A stretch of DNA of 64,000 bases from Candidatus Woesearchaeota archaeon (GTDB lineage: Archaea > Nanobdellota > Nanobdellia > Woesearchaeales > DSVV01). The number at the start of each line of letters is the position of its first letter. Position 1 is the first letter of the stretch. Positions 17,076 to 25,422 of this stretch are shown piece after piece. The notes under the pieces were generated by a model. That model ran no database searches, had not been told where the DNA came from, and saw nothing but the letters and a program-made list of their open reading frames with translations. Position numbers and translations under genes: made by a program. The stretch spans positions 67,525 through 131,524 of the forward strand of contig JABJHR010000015.1 of the NCBI GenBank assembly GCA_018661705.1, given 5' to 3'.

Positions 17076-20000
17076 TTAAGGTTCTTCAGGAACTTCTTCA
17101 ATAACTTCTTCTTCTGCAACCTCTTCTAGACACAAATTCTCTTCATTATCAGGATCTGTACATGCAGCACCCATTAAACCATCATCATCACAAAAGTTTC
17201 TGCATATTTTGTTGCCTTCACAATCAACATTCTCCTCATCTCCATCATTATCCCCAATACACCACAGTTCTTTAACTGTGTCATCATCTTTGCACTTTTC
17301 AAATCCATCTCCTTCTATTGAACCAAATGCATTTGTTATATATGCATAACTTGGAATTTCAGGGAAGAAACCATTGTCTGTTTCAAAACATCCTTCTAAA
17401 TTTTCATCATACTCTTCACAACTGCCAGTCATGTCATTACATAACATACCATAATCTGTGCAATCAATTGTATCATAAACAATTGCATCACCTACACAAT
17501 AAAATTCTTTAACCTTTTCATCGTTTTTGCAATAATCCCAATGTCCTTCTTCAATTCCAAAAGCATTATAATATTCTGTGTATCCTTCTAAAAACGGATC
17601 ATCTGGTTCTATCTCTTCACCACCAGCATTGTCAATACATTGTTCTAGTGCAGGATCTTCTTCTACACACATTCCTTCGTAACATGTTTTTCCTTGTTCT
17701 GTACAATCTATAAGTTCGTAAGTGATGTCGTTTCCATCACAACCATAATCAATCATATATGGTCCGTCATCAGATCCCCCTGAAAAAAAGAACCAATTGT
17801 TTGCGTCTTCAATATCTGTATCAGTATCTGCATATTCTAGTTCGTCAAGATAATCTTGGTAATAGTATTCATCTCTGCACGTATTTGTTATTAATGTGTT
17901 TTCACCAAATTCATTAGTGAAATCTACTTTTTCTACTTGTCCCCATGGCCATTGATAACCTCCCACAATTTCACATGTTTTTAATTCAGGGTTTGGTGTC
18001 ATGCATTTGCTTGCAAAGCATTTCATGCCAAATTCTGTACAATCAATTGTTTCTGAATCATCTTCAACACCATCACAAAAACGCTCTTTTAATTCATCTG
18101 GATTTTTACAGTAATCACTTTTAAAATCTACATCTCCAAATGCATCTATAACAGTAATTGTTCCAGATGTGTAAGGGTCTGCAGAATCAGGTTCATCTTC
18201 ATCAGGAATACAATCTTTTAAATTGTCGTCCTTAACTTTACATTCACCTTTATGACAAACTTTGTCTTGTTCTGTGCAATCAATTATTTCATAATCTAAA
18301 TCAACACCATCACAATTAAATTCTACGAGATAATTACTTTCAGTCTCCCAATCCCAAAATTCTTCAGAAACATCGTCTTCAATACAATGGTTCTCCTTAA
18401 TTGAGGTTTCTCCAAATTCATTTGTAGAATGATAATATGTCCAATCTCCGACAACCTCTTCTTCACATGCTTTTAAATTCTCATCTGGATTTACACACCT
18501 TCCTGCATGACAAGTTAAACCTTCCATTCCGCAATCATAAGGAGGAGTCATCTGTAATTCTTCACCTACACAATAATATTCAATTAACAAGTTAGTTCCT
18601 TGAAGGCAGGTATCGAAATTTACATCGTCAATATTATGCATACTTGTTGATTCAACTTTGCCTTTTGTATAATAATCTAATCCTTCATCTTCAGTTTCTT
18701 TACATTCCATCCATTCAGGGTTTGGTAATACACAAACTCCTTCATCACACAATGCTGCACCAAATTCATTTTCCTCTTGTGTGCAATCATATCCTTCTTT
18801 ATTTGGAGGATTAACAGGTGTTATACATTCATATTGGTAAACTATTGTTCTATCAAAACTACAGTAATCATCATGCCAATCAGTTTCTCCATTTAGTTTA
18901 TTAAATTCAAGATTGCCTGCTAACCATGGATTACCTGCAATTAAATTAGTATCTCCGGGATCATGATCAATGCATTCGTTACTTCCATTAGTTTCAACAC
19001 ATTTTCCATCTTCGCAAAGTGCATTTTCATAAATACAATTTATAGGAAAATAATCTGCAAGTTCATCACTATCACAATGATACTCATGAAGTATCTCCTC
19101 ATTAGAACATACGTCTGGTAGGATTAAATCCTCTCCATCAATTGTTGTGTAATCAACTTCTCCATAAACCCATATGTTAGTGTCTCCTTCAGGATCCCAA
19201 CAACTTAAATGATTTTCATCTATTGGAACACACTTGCCTCCTTCACATTTTGCATCTAATAGTGTACAATCAACTTGTTTTTTTAATGAAGGATAAGGAA
19301 ATAGATTATTATCTAACTTTTGCATAGGGCTTAAACAATATTCTTCTGTTAAAATTGCGTTATTTTTATAGTGAAAATATTTATCACACTCATCTTGATC
19401 ATGATCTATATACTGATTGTACAAGAAACTTGTTTCTCCATAAGTCCAATAGTCTTTTCCATCATCGCTATCATAACACCAAGCACTACAAATATTGTCG
19501 TCTTCATAATTTCCTGGTTCATAATAATAACTATCTCCTGAATAAATCTCTTCTGTTTTTTCATTATCTTCTTCATCCATCTCAGCAATATCTTCATTAA
19601 CATCAACAGTTATTGTAACTTCGTCTGTTGAATCCAAATCTGTAAACTTGTAAATATGTGTTTTTGGTGGGTTTTTAATCATAACACAATCAAAAACATC
19701 CAATGGTTGTGCAGAAGCATCATACTCAAATATTGAATCTTTTCCATTTGCTTCCATTTTTATCATAAATGGTTGATTAACAGGAGCTTCTCCAATATTA
19801 CAAATTTCAAAGCTGTAAAAGTTAACACAGAATTCACTTAATGCATTTTGTGGAATAACACCAACAATTATATTTGGTTGTAACTCATATAAACAATCTT
19901 CACTGCAACCATCGTCATTAATTGTATTGCCATCATCACATTCTTCTTCTTCTTCTACAAGACCATTTCCACATTCATAAACAATCTCTAATACTTCTAT

Positions 20001-20669
20001 GGCGCATTCACCATTCAAACAAACATAATTTTCACCAAACTTTTGTTGACAATTAATTGCCCTATATGATGGTAAATTCTTTACAGGATCACATTCTGCC
20101 TCATATAAGAATGGTGAATCTCCTTCTTTTAATGTTTTGCACATATCAGGAATAATATTACATCCTTGTTTAAGAACTTTGTATTCTGTTGGTGCAGGGG
20201 TTGGATAAAAACTATAATCTGGAGTTATTTCATAAACAGAATAAACATAGATGTTTGAAGCTTTTTTAAATGGGGATAAAGAATTTTTATCAGGATCAAT
20301 ACATTCCACATATTCTTCTTTGTCTAGATCTGGAATTAAACCAGCTTTTGCTTGTGCAATGCTTTCTGCTTGAGAACAATATAAGTTTTCTTCTTGATTT
20401 AATTGCCAATTCTTTAAATCATTCATTATGTTTGTAAACAATGTGGCTTCATTACTTAATTTATCAATATCCGCTTGAAGTAATGTTGAAATTTTTCCGT
20501 TTTGACGTTCTTCACTAAATCTTGAACCATAATCTTCTTTTTCTGGTGTTGGTAATTCTTTAAATGCATAACCTGTAATATTCATTCCTCCAGAAACAAA
20601 ACTTACAACAAAAACAGTTGCAACAAACAATACTAATGCCGTGATTAATAGATTATTATCTTTTCCCAT
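17076..20669 (-). CDS. Giant Cys-rich surface protein with tandem repeats
   Basis: 1197 residues. A single N-terminal hydrophobic segment (about residues 7-35, 'LVLFVATVFVVSFVSGG') is a signal or anchor, so the rest is extracytoplasmic. A 'DDGNTINDDGCSEDCLYE' unit near residue 245 is the Cys-rich repeat type first named from myxobacteria. Residues about 265-380 look like a CARDB-type beta domain. The remaining 800 residues are eight or nine tandem units of about 80-100 residues, each closing with a 'C-x-x-G-x-C-V' step and several paired Cys, and very rich in Asp/Glu. The tail is 'EEVIEEVPEEP'. It is probably a disulfide-stabilised cell-surface adhesin or stalk. The ATG follows 'aaggggta'. 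Confidence 0.85.
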   Translation of the reverse strand: MGKDNNLLITALVLFVATVFVVSFVSGGMNITGYAFKELPTPEKEDYGSRFSEERQNGKISTLLQADIDKLSNEATLFTNIMNDLKNWQLNQEENLYCSQAESIAQAKAGLIPDLDKEEYVECIDPDKNSLSPFKKASNIYVYSVYEITPDYSFYPTPAPTEYKVLKQGCNIIPDMCKTLKEGDSPFLYEAECDPVKNLPSYRAINCQQKFGENYVCLNGECAIEVLEIVYECGNGLVEEEEECDDGNTINDDGCSEDCLYELQPNIIVGVIPQNALSEFCVNFYSFEICNIGEAPVNQPFMIKMEANGKDSIFEYDASAQPLDVFDCVMIKNPPKTHIYKFTDLDSTDEVTITVDVNEDIAEMDEEDNEKTEEIYSGDSYYYEPGNYEDDNICSAWCYDSDDGKDYWTYGETSFLYNQYIDHDQDECDKYFHYKNNAILTEEYCLSPMQKLDNNLFPYPSLKKQVDCTLLDAKCEGGKCVPIDENHLSCWDPEGDTNIWVYGEVDYTTIDGEDLILPDVCSNEEILHEYHCDSDELADYFPINCIYENALCEDGKCVETNGSNECIDHDPGDTNLIAGNPWLAGNLEFNKLNGETDWHDDYCSFDRTIVYQYECITPVNPPNKEGYDCTQEENEFGAALCDEGVCVLPNPEWMECKETEDEGLDYYTKGKVESTSMHNIDDVNFDTCLQGTNLLIEYYCVGEELQMTPPYDCGMEGLTCHAGRCVNPDENLKACEEEVVGDWTYYHSTNEFGETSIKENHCIEDDVSEEFWDWETESNYLVEFNCDGVDLDYEIIDCTEQDKVCHKGECKVKDDNLKDCIPDEDEPDSADPYTSGTITVIDAFGDVDFKSDYCKNPDELKERFCDGVEDDSETIDCTEFGMKCFASKCMTPNPELKTCEIVGGYQWPWGQVEKVDFTNEFGENTLITNTCRDEYYYQDYLDELEYADTDTDIEDANNWFFFSGGSDDGPYMIDYGCDGNDITYELIDCTEQGKTCYEGMCVEEDPALEQCIDNAGGEEIEPDDPFLEGYTEYYNAFGIEEGHWDYCKNDEKVKEFYCVGDAIVYDTIDCTDYGMLCNDMTGSCEEYDENLEGCFETDNGFFPEIPSYAYITNAFGSIEGDGFEKCKDDDTVKELWCIGDNDGDEENVDCEGNKICRNFCDDDGLMGAACTDPDNEENLCLEEVAEEEVIEEVPEEP

Positions 20670-20756
20670 TTTAAATACCCCTTTTAGTTAATATAATTGT
20701 GATTATAAGTTATAAGTCTATCTATTAATATTGTTATTTATAAATATTACGGGAAA

Positions 20757-20764
20757 TTATATAA
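20757..20764 (+). promoter_or_regulatory. TATA box of the OB-fold gene
   Basis: 'attatata' about 30 bases upstream of the ATG at 20791; suggests a leaderless message and supports that start over 20731. Confidence 0.55.
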
Positions 20765-20790
20765 AGAACTGTTTTTTTCAAGAGTCTACC

Positions 20791-21198
20791 ATGAAAATTA
20801 ATGAATTACAAGCAAGACAAGGAAGCGTGGAGTTAGTAGGAACAATCAAAGAAAAAGGCGAAAGCCGTGAGTTTGAAAAGTTTGGTAAAATGGGTAAAGT
20901 ATGCAATGCTGTACTTGCTGATGATACTGGCGAAGTAAAACTAACTTTGTGGAACGAACAAGCTGATCAAGTTAATCAAGGCGATAAAGTCAAGATTAGC
21001 AATGGTTGGGTTGGAGAATATCAGGGAGAAAAGCAACTTTCAACTGGTAAGTTTGGTAAATTAGAAGTTGTTGAAAAAGCTGCAGAAGGAACTGCACCAG
21101 CAGAAGCACCTGCAGAACCAGCAGAACCTGTAGCTGAAACACCAGCAGAACCAACTACTCCTGCAGAACCTGAAGTTAAAGAAGAATTTATAGAGTGA
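20791..21198 (+). CDS. OB-fold nucleic-acid-binding protein (RPA/SSB-like)
   Basis: 135 residues. Residues 1-90 form a single OB fold: 'VELVGTIKEKGESREFEKFG' and 'ADDTGEVKLTLWNEQADQV' match the archaeal single-stranded DNA-binding protein/RPA pattern, including the conserved Trp in 'LTLWNEQ'. The last 45 residues are a low-complexity Ala-Pro-Glu tail ending acidic ('EVKEEFIE'), like the protein-interaction tails of bacterial and crenarchaeal SSBs. The TATA box supports the start at 20791. It is immediately upstream of tRNA-Phe with a separate promoter. Confidence 0.88.
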   Translation: MKINELQARQGSVELVGTIKEKGESREFEKFGKMGKVCNAVLADDTGEVKLTLWNEQADQVNQGDKVKISNGWVGEYQGEKQLSTGKFGKLEVVEKAAEGTAPAEAPAEPAEPVAETPAEPTTPAEPEVKEEFIE

Positions 21199-21255
21199 TT
21201 AGCAAAAGCTTTATAAATAGATTGTTGCTTCATGAATATCTGTCTGACTACAATG

Positions 21256-21434
21256 GGGATTTGTTAAGCTAAGGCTTTTCATACCAGAGCTGTAGCTCAG
21301 ACTGGGAGAGCACTAGTTTGTTTTTAAACAAAGTGAAACTGAAGTTCCAGACTGGCGGCTTATAGATCTTATGAGGCCTACGCCAATGATTATTAGACAT
21401 CTAGGTGTCCGGGGTTCAAATCCCCGTAGCCCCA
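21256..21434 (+). tRNA. tRNA-Phe(GAA) interrupted by three introns
   Basis: Exons 21256-21258, 21289-21316, 21338-21344 and 21399-21434 join to a perfect 74-nt cloverleaf: acceptor GGGGCTG/TAGCCCC, D-arm GCTC/GAGC, anticodon arm CTAGA-CTGAAGA-TCTAG (GAA at 21341-21343), 5-nt variable loop, T-arm CGGGG/CCCCG, discriminator A. Intron 2 (21317-21337) sits in a textbook bulge-helix-bulge: CACT pairs AGTG, with 3-nt bulges AGT and AAA. Intron 3 (21345-21398, position 37/38) uses CTGA/TTAG with bulges AGT and ACA. Intron 1 (21259-21288), in the acceptor stem after nucleotide 3, has only a relaxed motif (TGG/CCA). A TATA box 'tttataaata' lies at about 21209-21218. CCA is not encoded. Confidence 0.88.
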
Positions 21435-22096
21435 TTTTTTAGTTTTTTATATCTTTTAATATTTCTGGTATTGGAAAAACCTATTAATTTAACCCATTTT
21501 TGAACCATTTTATCACCATTTATTGAAATTCTGTAAATCATTCTGTAATTTTGAGCTTTAAATTTTCTAAATCCTATTCGGAAATTTTTAGATAAAATTG
21601 TTTTAATTTGTATTGCTAGCTTTTTGCTTGTTGTGCTAATTTCTATTGTTGGATAATCATTTCTATATCCTTTATTTGCTAAGAACAATGAACCATCTGT
21701 ATCAGTGATTCCTCTTATACAATCATTTCTTAATGAAGTATTACTCCTTATTATTTCAGGTATGAAGATATTTTCTCCTTTTATTTTATTATAAGGAAGA
21801 TTCAAATAATATATCCAATATTCAACGAGTTTTTTTGAATAGATTCTTAGTCTTATGCAATTGCTTTTTATTTTTATAAATGAATTAAGGTTTGTTTCTT
21901 TTTTGATAAGATTTTTAAGATATAAAAAATATTCTTTTTCATGATCTTTGTTACCTACTATTTCAATATAATATTGATTAATTTTTGGTTTATACCTAAT
22001 ACATCCGTCACCAATTATTACACCAACTAATTCTGCAAAGTTTGGAGTAATTTTATCATAATTATTGGATTTTATTTTTAATAAATCAAATTTCAT
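21416..22096 (-). CDS. LAGLIDADG homing endonuclease
   Basis: 226 residues with two degenerate LAGLIDADG helices, 'LVGVIIGDGCI' near residue 23 and 'CIRGITDTDGSL' near 128, as in monomeric DNA endonucleases that drive intron or gene spread; both keep the metal-binding Asp. The protein is basic and Asn/Lys-rich. The gene runs opposite to tRNA-Phe, and its last codons and stop lie within the tRNA T-arm (the T-loop supplies the TGA). It is therefore not inside any of the visible tRNA introns. It might be a free-standing or formerly intronic element that landed at the tRNA 3' end. Confidence 0.88.
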   Translation of the reverse strand: MKFDLLKIKSNNYDKITPNFAELVGVIIGDGCIRYKPKINQYYIEIVGNKDHEKEYFLYLKNLIKKETNLNSFIKIKSNCIRLRIYSKKLVEYWIYYLNLPYNKIKGENIFIPEIIRSNTSLRNDCIRGITDTDGSLFLANKGYRNDYPTIEISTTSKKLAIQIKTILSKNFRIGFRKFKAQNYRMIYRISINGDKMVQKWVKLIGFSNTRNIKRYKKLKNGATGI

Positions 22097-22540
22097 TTAA
22101 ATCACCACATATCTTTAATTGAAACTATATAATTGATTTTGTAGAATTTAATCATATATAAGCTTCACATCAGCATGTCCAGTGCTTATGACTATGCTTT
22201 AGAAGGCTTCTATTGTTTAAATTTGGCTATTTCAGGCCCAGAAAATCCTCTGTCCACTGGACAGTGTTTTCCGAACAAGAAAATCTGAAAGATTTTATGC
22301 ACATAAAATCACTTTGTGATTTTATTGTGAATCATAATTTAATAGTTGAGATCTGTTTTTGGCGATTTAATCTTTGAAATTTTTATTTTTTATTCTAACC
22401 ATCTCTTATCTTTACGCATAACTTTTACACTTTTTCTATTGAAAATAATTCGTTGTCCACTGGCTCAAAGCCACCCTACTATCTAAATTCTTTAGTTTTA
22501 GCTGTTTTAGGGGGTAGCACTGGACATGTTGTTGTGAGGT
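22097..22540. other. Gene-poor stretch with repeated TGTCCA boxes
   Basis: About 440 bases with no convincing gene. It holds four related boxes: CATGTCCAGTGCT (22174-22186), the palindrome CTGTCCACTGGACAG (22250-22264), TTGTCCACTGGC (22453-22464) and AGCACTGGACATG (22516-22528). The first and last are an exact 13-bp inverted pair, and the last lies just upstream of the micro-operon TATA box. A 37-codon ORF at 22175-22288 is possible but weak. Confidence 0.55.
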
Positions 22541-22604
22541 ATATAAAGGGGTTTTGGTATAGTGATTAGTAGACCAAACACAAGGTCTGTTGGAGGTGAC
22601 AAAC
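22541..22604 (+). promoter_or_regulatory. Promoter and ribosome site of the micro-operon
   Basis: A strong 'gaggtatataaa' (BRE plus TATA) at about 22538-22549 predicts a start near 22570. 'ggaggtga' at 22592-22599, an eight-base Shine-Dalgarno, precedes the ATG at 22605. Confidence 0.75.
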
Positions 22605-22721
22605 ATGGCATATAACACACACTTAGGATGTTCAGACATCACACATGAAACAGTTGAATCATTATTCATGAACCAAATCATGAAATTATCACGATCAACT
22701 ACAAAATGGGGGTGTCTATAA
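22605..22721 (+). CDS. Micro-operon protein 1, 38 aa
   Basis: Below the ORF track limit. Supported by the TATA box, the eight-base Shine-Dalgarno five bases before the ATG, and a TAATG stop-start overlap with the next reading frame. The peptide ('MAYNTHLGCSDITHETVE...') is polar with two Cys and no membrane segment. I do not recognise it. The antisense 81-aa ORF in the track is its shadow. Confidence 0.6.
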   Translation: MAYNTHLGCSDITHETVESLFMNQIMKLSRSTTKWGCL

Positions 22722-22876
22722 TGTTGAGTTTTTATGAGTTTATTAATAGAAAAGAATTAGCTGAAATTAGAAAAATTAAAGCTTATTCAAAGAAAATAAA
22801 TCAAATAGAACAAGGACCTTTTACTTTAGCTAGTGAAAGTTTAGTTGAGCATACAATGAATGAAGCAGTTGCTTAA
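22721..22876 (+). CDS. Micro-operon protein 2, 51 aa
   Basis: The start ATG overlaps the stop of protein 1 (TAATG), so translation is probably coupled. The N-terminal half is basic and helical ('FINRKELAEIRKIKAYSKK'), which would fit a nucleic-acid-binding or antitoxin-like helix; the C-terminal half is neutral. No family recognised. Confidence 0.6.
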   Translation: MLSFYEFINRKELAEIRKIKAYSKKINQIEQGPFTLASESLVEHTMNEAVA

Positions 22877-22890
22877 TATTGTTAAACGAG

Positions 22891-23040
22891 GTGATTAAAA
22901 TTATACAATTCCTAAAAAATATATTCATAAAACAAGATCATTATGTTGGTTGGAATACTTACTCTGGCCATATCAACGAAGTAAATGATTTACTTTGGAG
23001 ACAGAATGTAAGAAAAAGATCTCTGAATAACCTTTCCTAA
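22891..23040 (+). CDS. Micro-operon protein 3, 49 aa
   Basis: Starts at a GTG embedded in 'gaggtgatt', or at a non-canonical ATT six codons or fewer downstream if that sequence is instead the ribosome site. The peptide has an amphipathic hydrophobic N-terminus ('IKIIQFLKNIFIK') then aromatic-rich and basic stretches. Size and composition would suit a small membrane-active or toxin-like peptide, but this is guesswork. It ends 47 bases before a strong hairpin. Confidence 0.5.
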   Translation: MIKIIQFLKNIFIKQDHYVGWNTYSGHINEVNDLLWRQNVRKRSLNNLS

Positions 23041-23087
23041 TTACACAACTTTATTTCTTTGACCATCTCTCATCTGCACAACCCAAG

Positions 23088-23122
23088 GTGGTATTGGCGA
23101 AAGCTGGTACCACTACTTTTTC
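23088..23122 (+). terminator. GNRA-tetraloop hairpin ending the micro-operon
   Basis: GTGGTATTGGC-GAAA-GCTGGTACCAC is an 11-bp stem (three G.U wobbles) with a GAAA tetraloop, followed by 'TACTTTTTC'. It fits a terminator or a stabilising 3' end; on the other strand it lies just past the pilus membrane-protein gene. Confidence 0.6.
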
Positions 23123-23148
23123 TATGAATTTAATTTAAGAAATAATTA

Positions 23149-25332
23149 TCAGCCCCAACCCATGGAATTGAATACAAGAACTGCAATTACATTAAAGGTA
23201 ACCATAACGACTAAACTAATTATAGAATAAAGGATTGCACCTTTGATTAAATTTTTGCCTAATAAAAATGATTCATTTAAATTGTCTGCACCATTTTCAA
23301 TACCATTAACTAAAACAGTTAAAATGTAAATTATTTGAATAACATATATTCCTACAACTATCTGAAAAAAGTAAGTTGGTATGCCAACACCAAATAAATT
23401 TTCAACACCTTGTCCAAGACCAATATTGCCCCCTGTTGCTTCACCTTTTAACATTGGACCTAATCTTCCTAAAATGTTGGTGATCATGGAGGTGATACCA
23501 ATAACAATTCCAGCAATTGCTGGTGTCATTATATTAATCTGTGATTTCATTGATGAGATTACGTCTGCTAATAAATCTTTTAATCTTTCATCTACTCTAT
23601 GCATTTCTTTTATATACCTAGAAATATTAAGTAGTGCTTGGGCTGCTACTTTTGGACCTTTTTTTACGGATTGAACAAGAACTTTCATTGAACTTGTAAT
23701 CATATTTGAAGGGAATGAAATAATTGCACCGACTTTTGGATTAAATATTGCTTCTTCAACACTCATTCCTAATTTGTTAATATTAATACTAACTTTTTCA
23801 AAAAACTTGCCAGAAGTTGTACTTTGCATCATACTTGCAACTTTTCCAAACGCACTTTCAGCTGGAATTCCATCACCTAATCTATTGCCTAATTGAAAAA
23901 TACCAGATGCAAATTCTGTTTCTAATTTTTTTGCTTTGTTCCGAATTTCAATTACATTTCTTGATCTAAACCTATGATATAAACCAATACCTAATGCAAG
24001 TGCAATTGGAATAAATAAACTTAATATTGAGGAAATTAATCCAAAGGGCCCAACTAATTTTCCTGTTTGATCATCCACCATATAGTCGAGAAAACAATAT
24101 GATTTACCGCAAGTAGTTATAGGGTCTAATTTTCCAACACCAAAATCAGAAATCCCTGCAAAATTTGCAATCAGGGGTGAAAATCCAATTAATAATATAA
24201 TTGCTGCAACACCTACTGCAATATAAACTGGATGCACTTTATATTCTTTGCCTCCCAAATTAAGAAGAATATATTTGTATTTTCCTAATGATGGAACCAT
24301 TTTAGTAACATCTGTGTCACCATAACCCGAAGGTCTTTGGGAAAGTATTGTTTGGCCAAGATACATTACGCCAATTGGTAATAAAACATTATAAAATATG
24401 GCTAAATAATACCATTTAACTCCACCAATAAAACTAATTAATAATGGTAAAATAACTAGGCCTAATATTGGCAAAATAATTCCTAACATGTGTAACATAG
24501 TTATAGGTGATTTAAGATTGTGAGCATAATGCAACATTTTTTCGTATGTTTCATCTAATATCACATCAAGAGATTTTTCTAATAATTCAATTCTTCTTGG
24601 TTCATTGCCTTCATATAATGAAGATTCAATTAAATGGAATGCTTCAATAAATTCTATATTATATTCTCTCCATTTTTCAAGATAATTGTCCATTGATTCT
24701 TTTATGTCTTTGAATTTTTGAGTTTCAACATCCCATAATGCTTTTTTTAAATCTAAAGCTAATGGTCCTGTTAAATGTTCAGATGCAAACTTTATTGCAA
24801 GTTCTAAATTCGATGTATGCCTCATATAAGTTACAAGATAAAAAATACATAAAACCATTTCATTGCTAGCTTTCATTCGAAAATTACTTGCGAGAATTTT
24901 AGGATAACTTCTCATTGGAAACATTAAAATTGCAGCGCTTAATAAACTAACAACAATGAAAAATGTAGATGCTGGTTTTCCAAATATTCCTGGGATGATG
25001 AAACTTAATATTAATCCGGAGAGCCCTAAAATAACTGGTGCTAAAATTGAAAAACTTGTTGTTCCTGTTGGAGTAACCTTTAAATGTGCTGCTTCAATTG
25101 CTTTATTTAATTCTGCTTCTTCTTTTGCATCGGGTTTAATCTTTAGAATTTTTTCTCCCCAATTACATGCTTTTTCATAAAATGAGGCTGTGCCAGGCAT
25201 CATACTTTTTCTAAATGTATCATAATCTGCAGAAGTAATTGGTTTGTCATCTGCTTTAACAGTTGGACCTAACTCTGACTCAATCTTTGTCTTATATTTT
25301 TGTAATAACTCTTCTACTTCAGGAGATGGCAT
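23149..25332 (-). CDS. Archaeal pilus/archaellum-type assembly membrane protein (TadC/ArlJ-like)
   Basis: Polytopic inner platform protein of a type IV pilus or type II secretion-like machine, 727 residues, with two T2SF-type cytoplasmic domains (about residues 130-300 and 440-610). Hydrophobic segments cluster near 95-150, 275-345, 370-400, 440-460 and 590-725. The ORF track starts at 25371; the ATG at 25332 ('MPSPEVEELL') has 'gaggtaa' just upstream and is preferred. It lies downstream of the matching ATPase gene on the same strand, so the two form an operon. No pilin gene is adjacent, though the prepilin-like N-terminus of the protein at 48136-52026 is noteworthy. Confidence 0.9.
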   Translation of the reverse strand: MPSPEVEELLQKYKTKIESELGPTVKADDKPITSADYDTFRKSMMPGTASFYEKACNWGEKILKIKPDAKEEAELNKAIEAAHLKVTPTGTTSFSILAPVILGLSGLILSFIIPGIFGKPASTFFIVVSLLSAAILMFPMRSYPKILASNFRMKASNEMVLCIFYLVTYMRHTSNLELAIKFASEHLTGPLALDLKKALWDVETQKFKDIKESMDNYLEKWREYNIEFIEAFHLIESSLYEGNEPRRIELLEKSLDVILDETYEKMLHYAHNLKSPITMLHMLGIILPILGLVILPLLISFIGGVKWYYLAIFYNVLLPIGVMYLGQTILSQRPSGYGDTDVTKMVPSLGKYKYILLNLGGKEYKVHPVYIAVGVAAIILLIGFSPLIANFAGISDFGVGKLDPITTCGKSYCFLDYMVDDQTGKLVGPFGLISSILSLFIPIALALGIGLYHRFRSRNVIEIRNKAKKLETEFASGIFQLGNRLGDGIPAESAFGKVASMMQSTTSGKFFEKVSININKLGMSVEEAIFNPKVGAIISFPSNMITSSMKVLVQSVKKGPKVAAQALLNISRYIKEMHRVDERLKDLLADVISSMKSQINIMTPAIAGIVIGITSMITNILGRLGPMLKGEATGGNIGLGQGVENLFGVGIPTYFFQIVVGIYVIQIIYILTVLVNGIENGADNLNESFLLGKNLIKGAILYSIISLVVMVTFNVIAVLVFNSMGWG

Positions 25333-25422
25333 GTTTACCTCTAATTTATTGTGTATGAATGGATTGAACAAATGGTGAAAGATCTTTTACTACTATCATT
25401 TCTAGTAATTTCCCTTTTACTT

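Noticed and set aside
21345-21398. A TTCCAGA stretch that could be read as a Trp (CCA) anticodon loop
   Set aside because: It falls inside intron 3. The bulge-helix-bulge cuts and the perfect CTAGA/TCTAG stem give GAA (Phe), whereas the CCA reading needs arbitrary splice sites.
22175-22288. 37-codon plus-strand ORF with a TATA box nearby
   Set aside because: The TATA box is too close to the ATG, there is no ribosome site, and the ORF is built over the TGTCCA boxes; kept only as a note.
22436-22681. 81-aa minus-strand ORF in the track
   Set aside because: It is antisense to the micro-operon promoter and first gene, has no ribosome site, and its composition is not protein-like.
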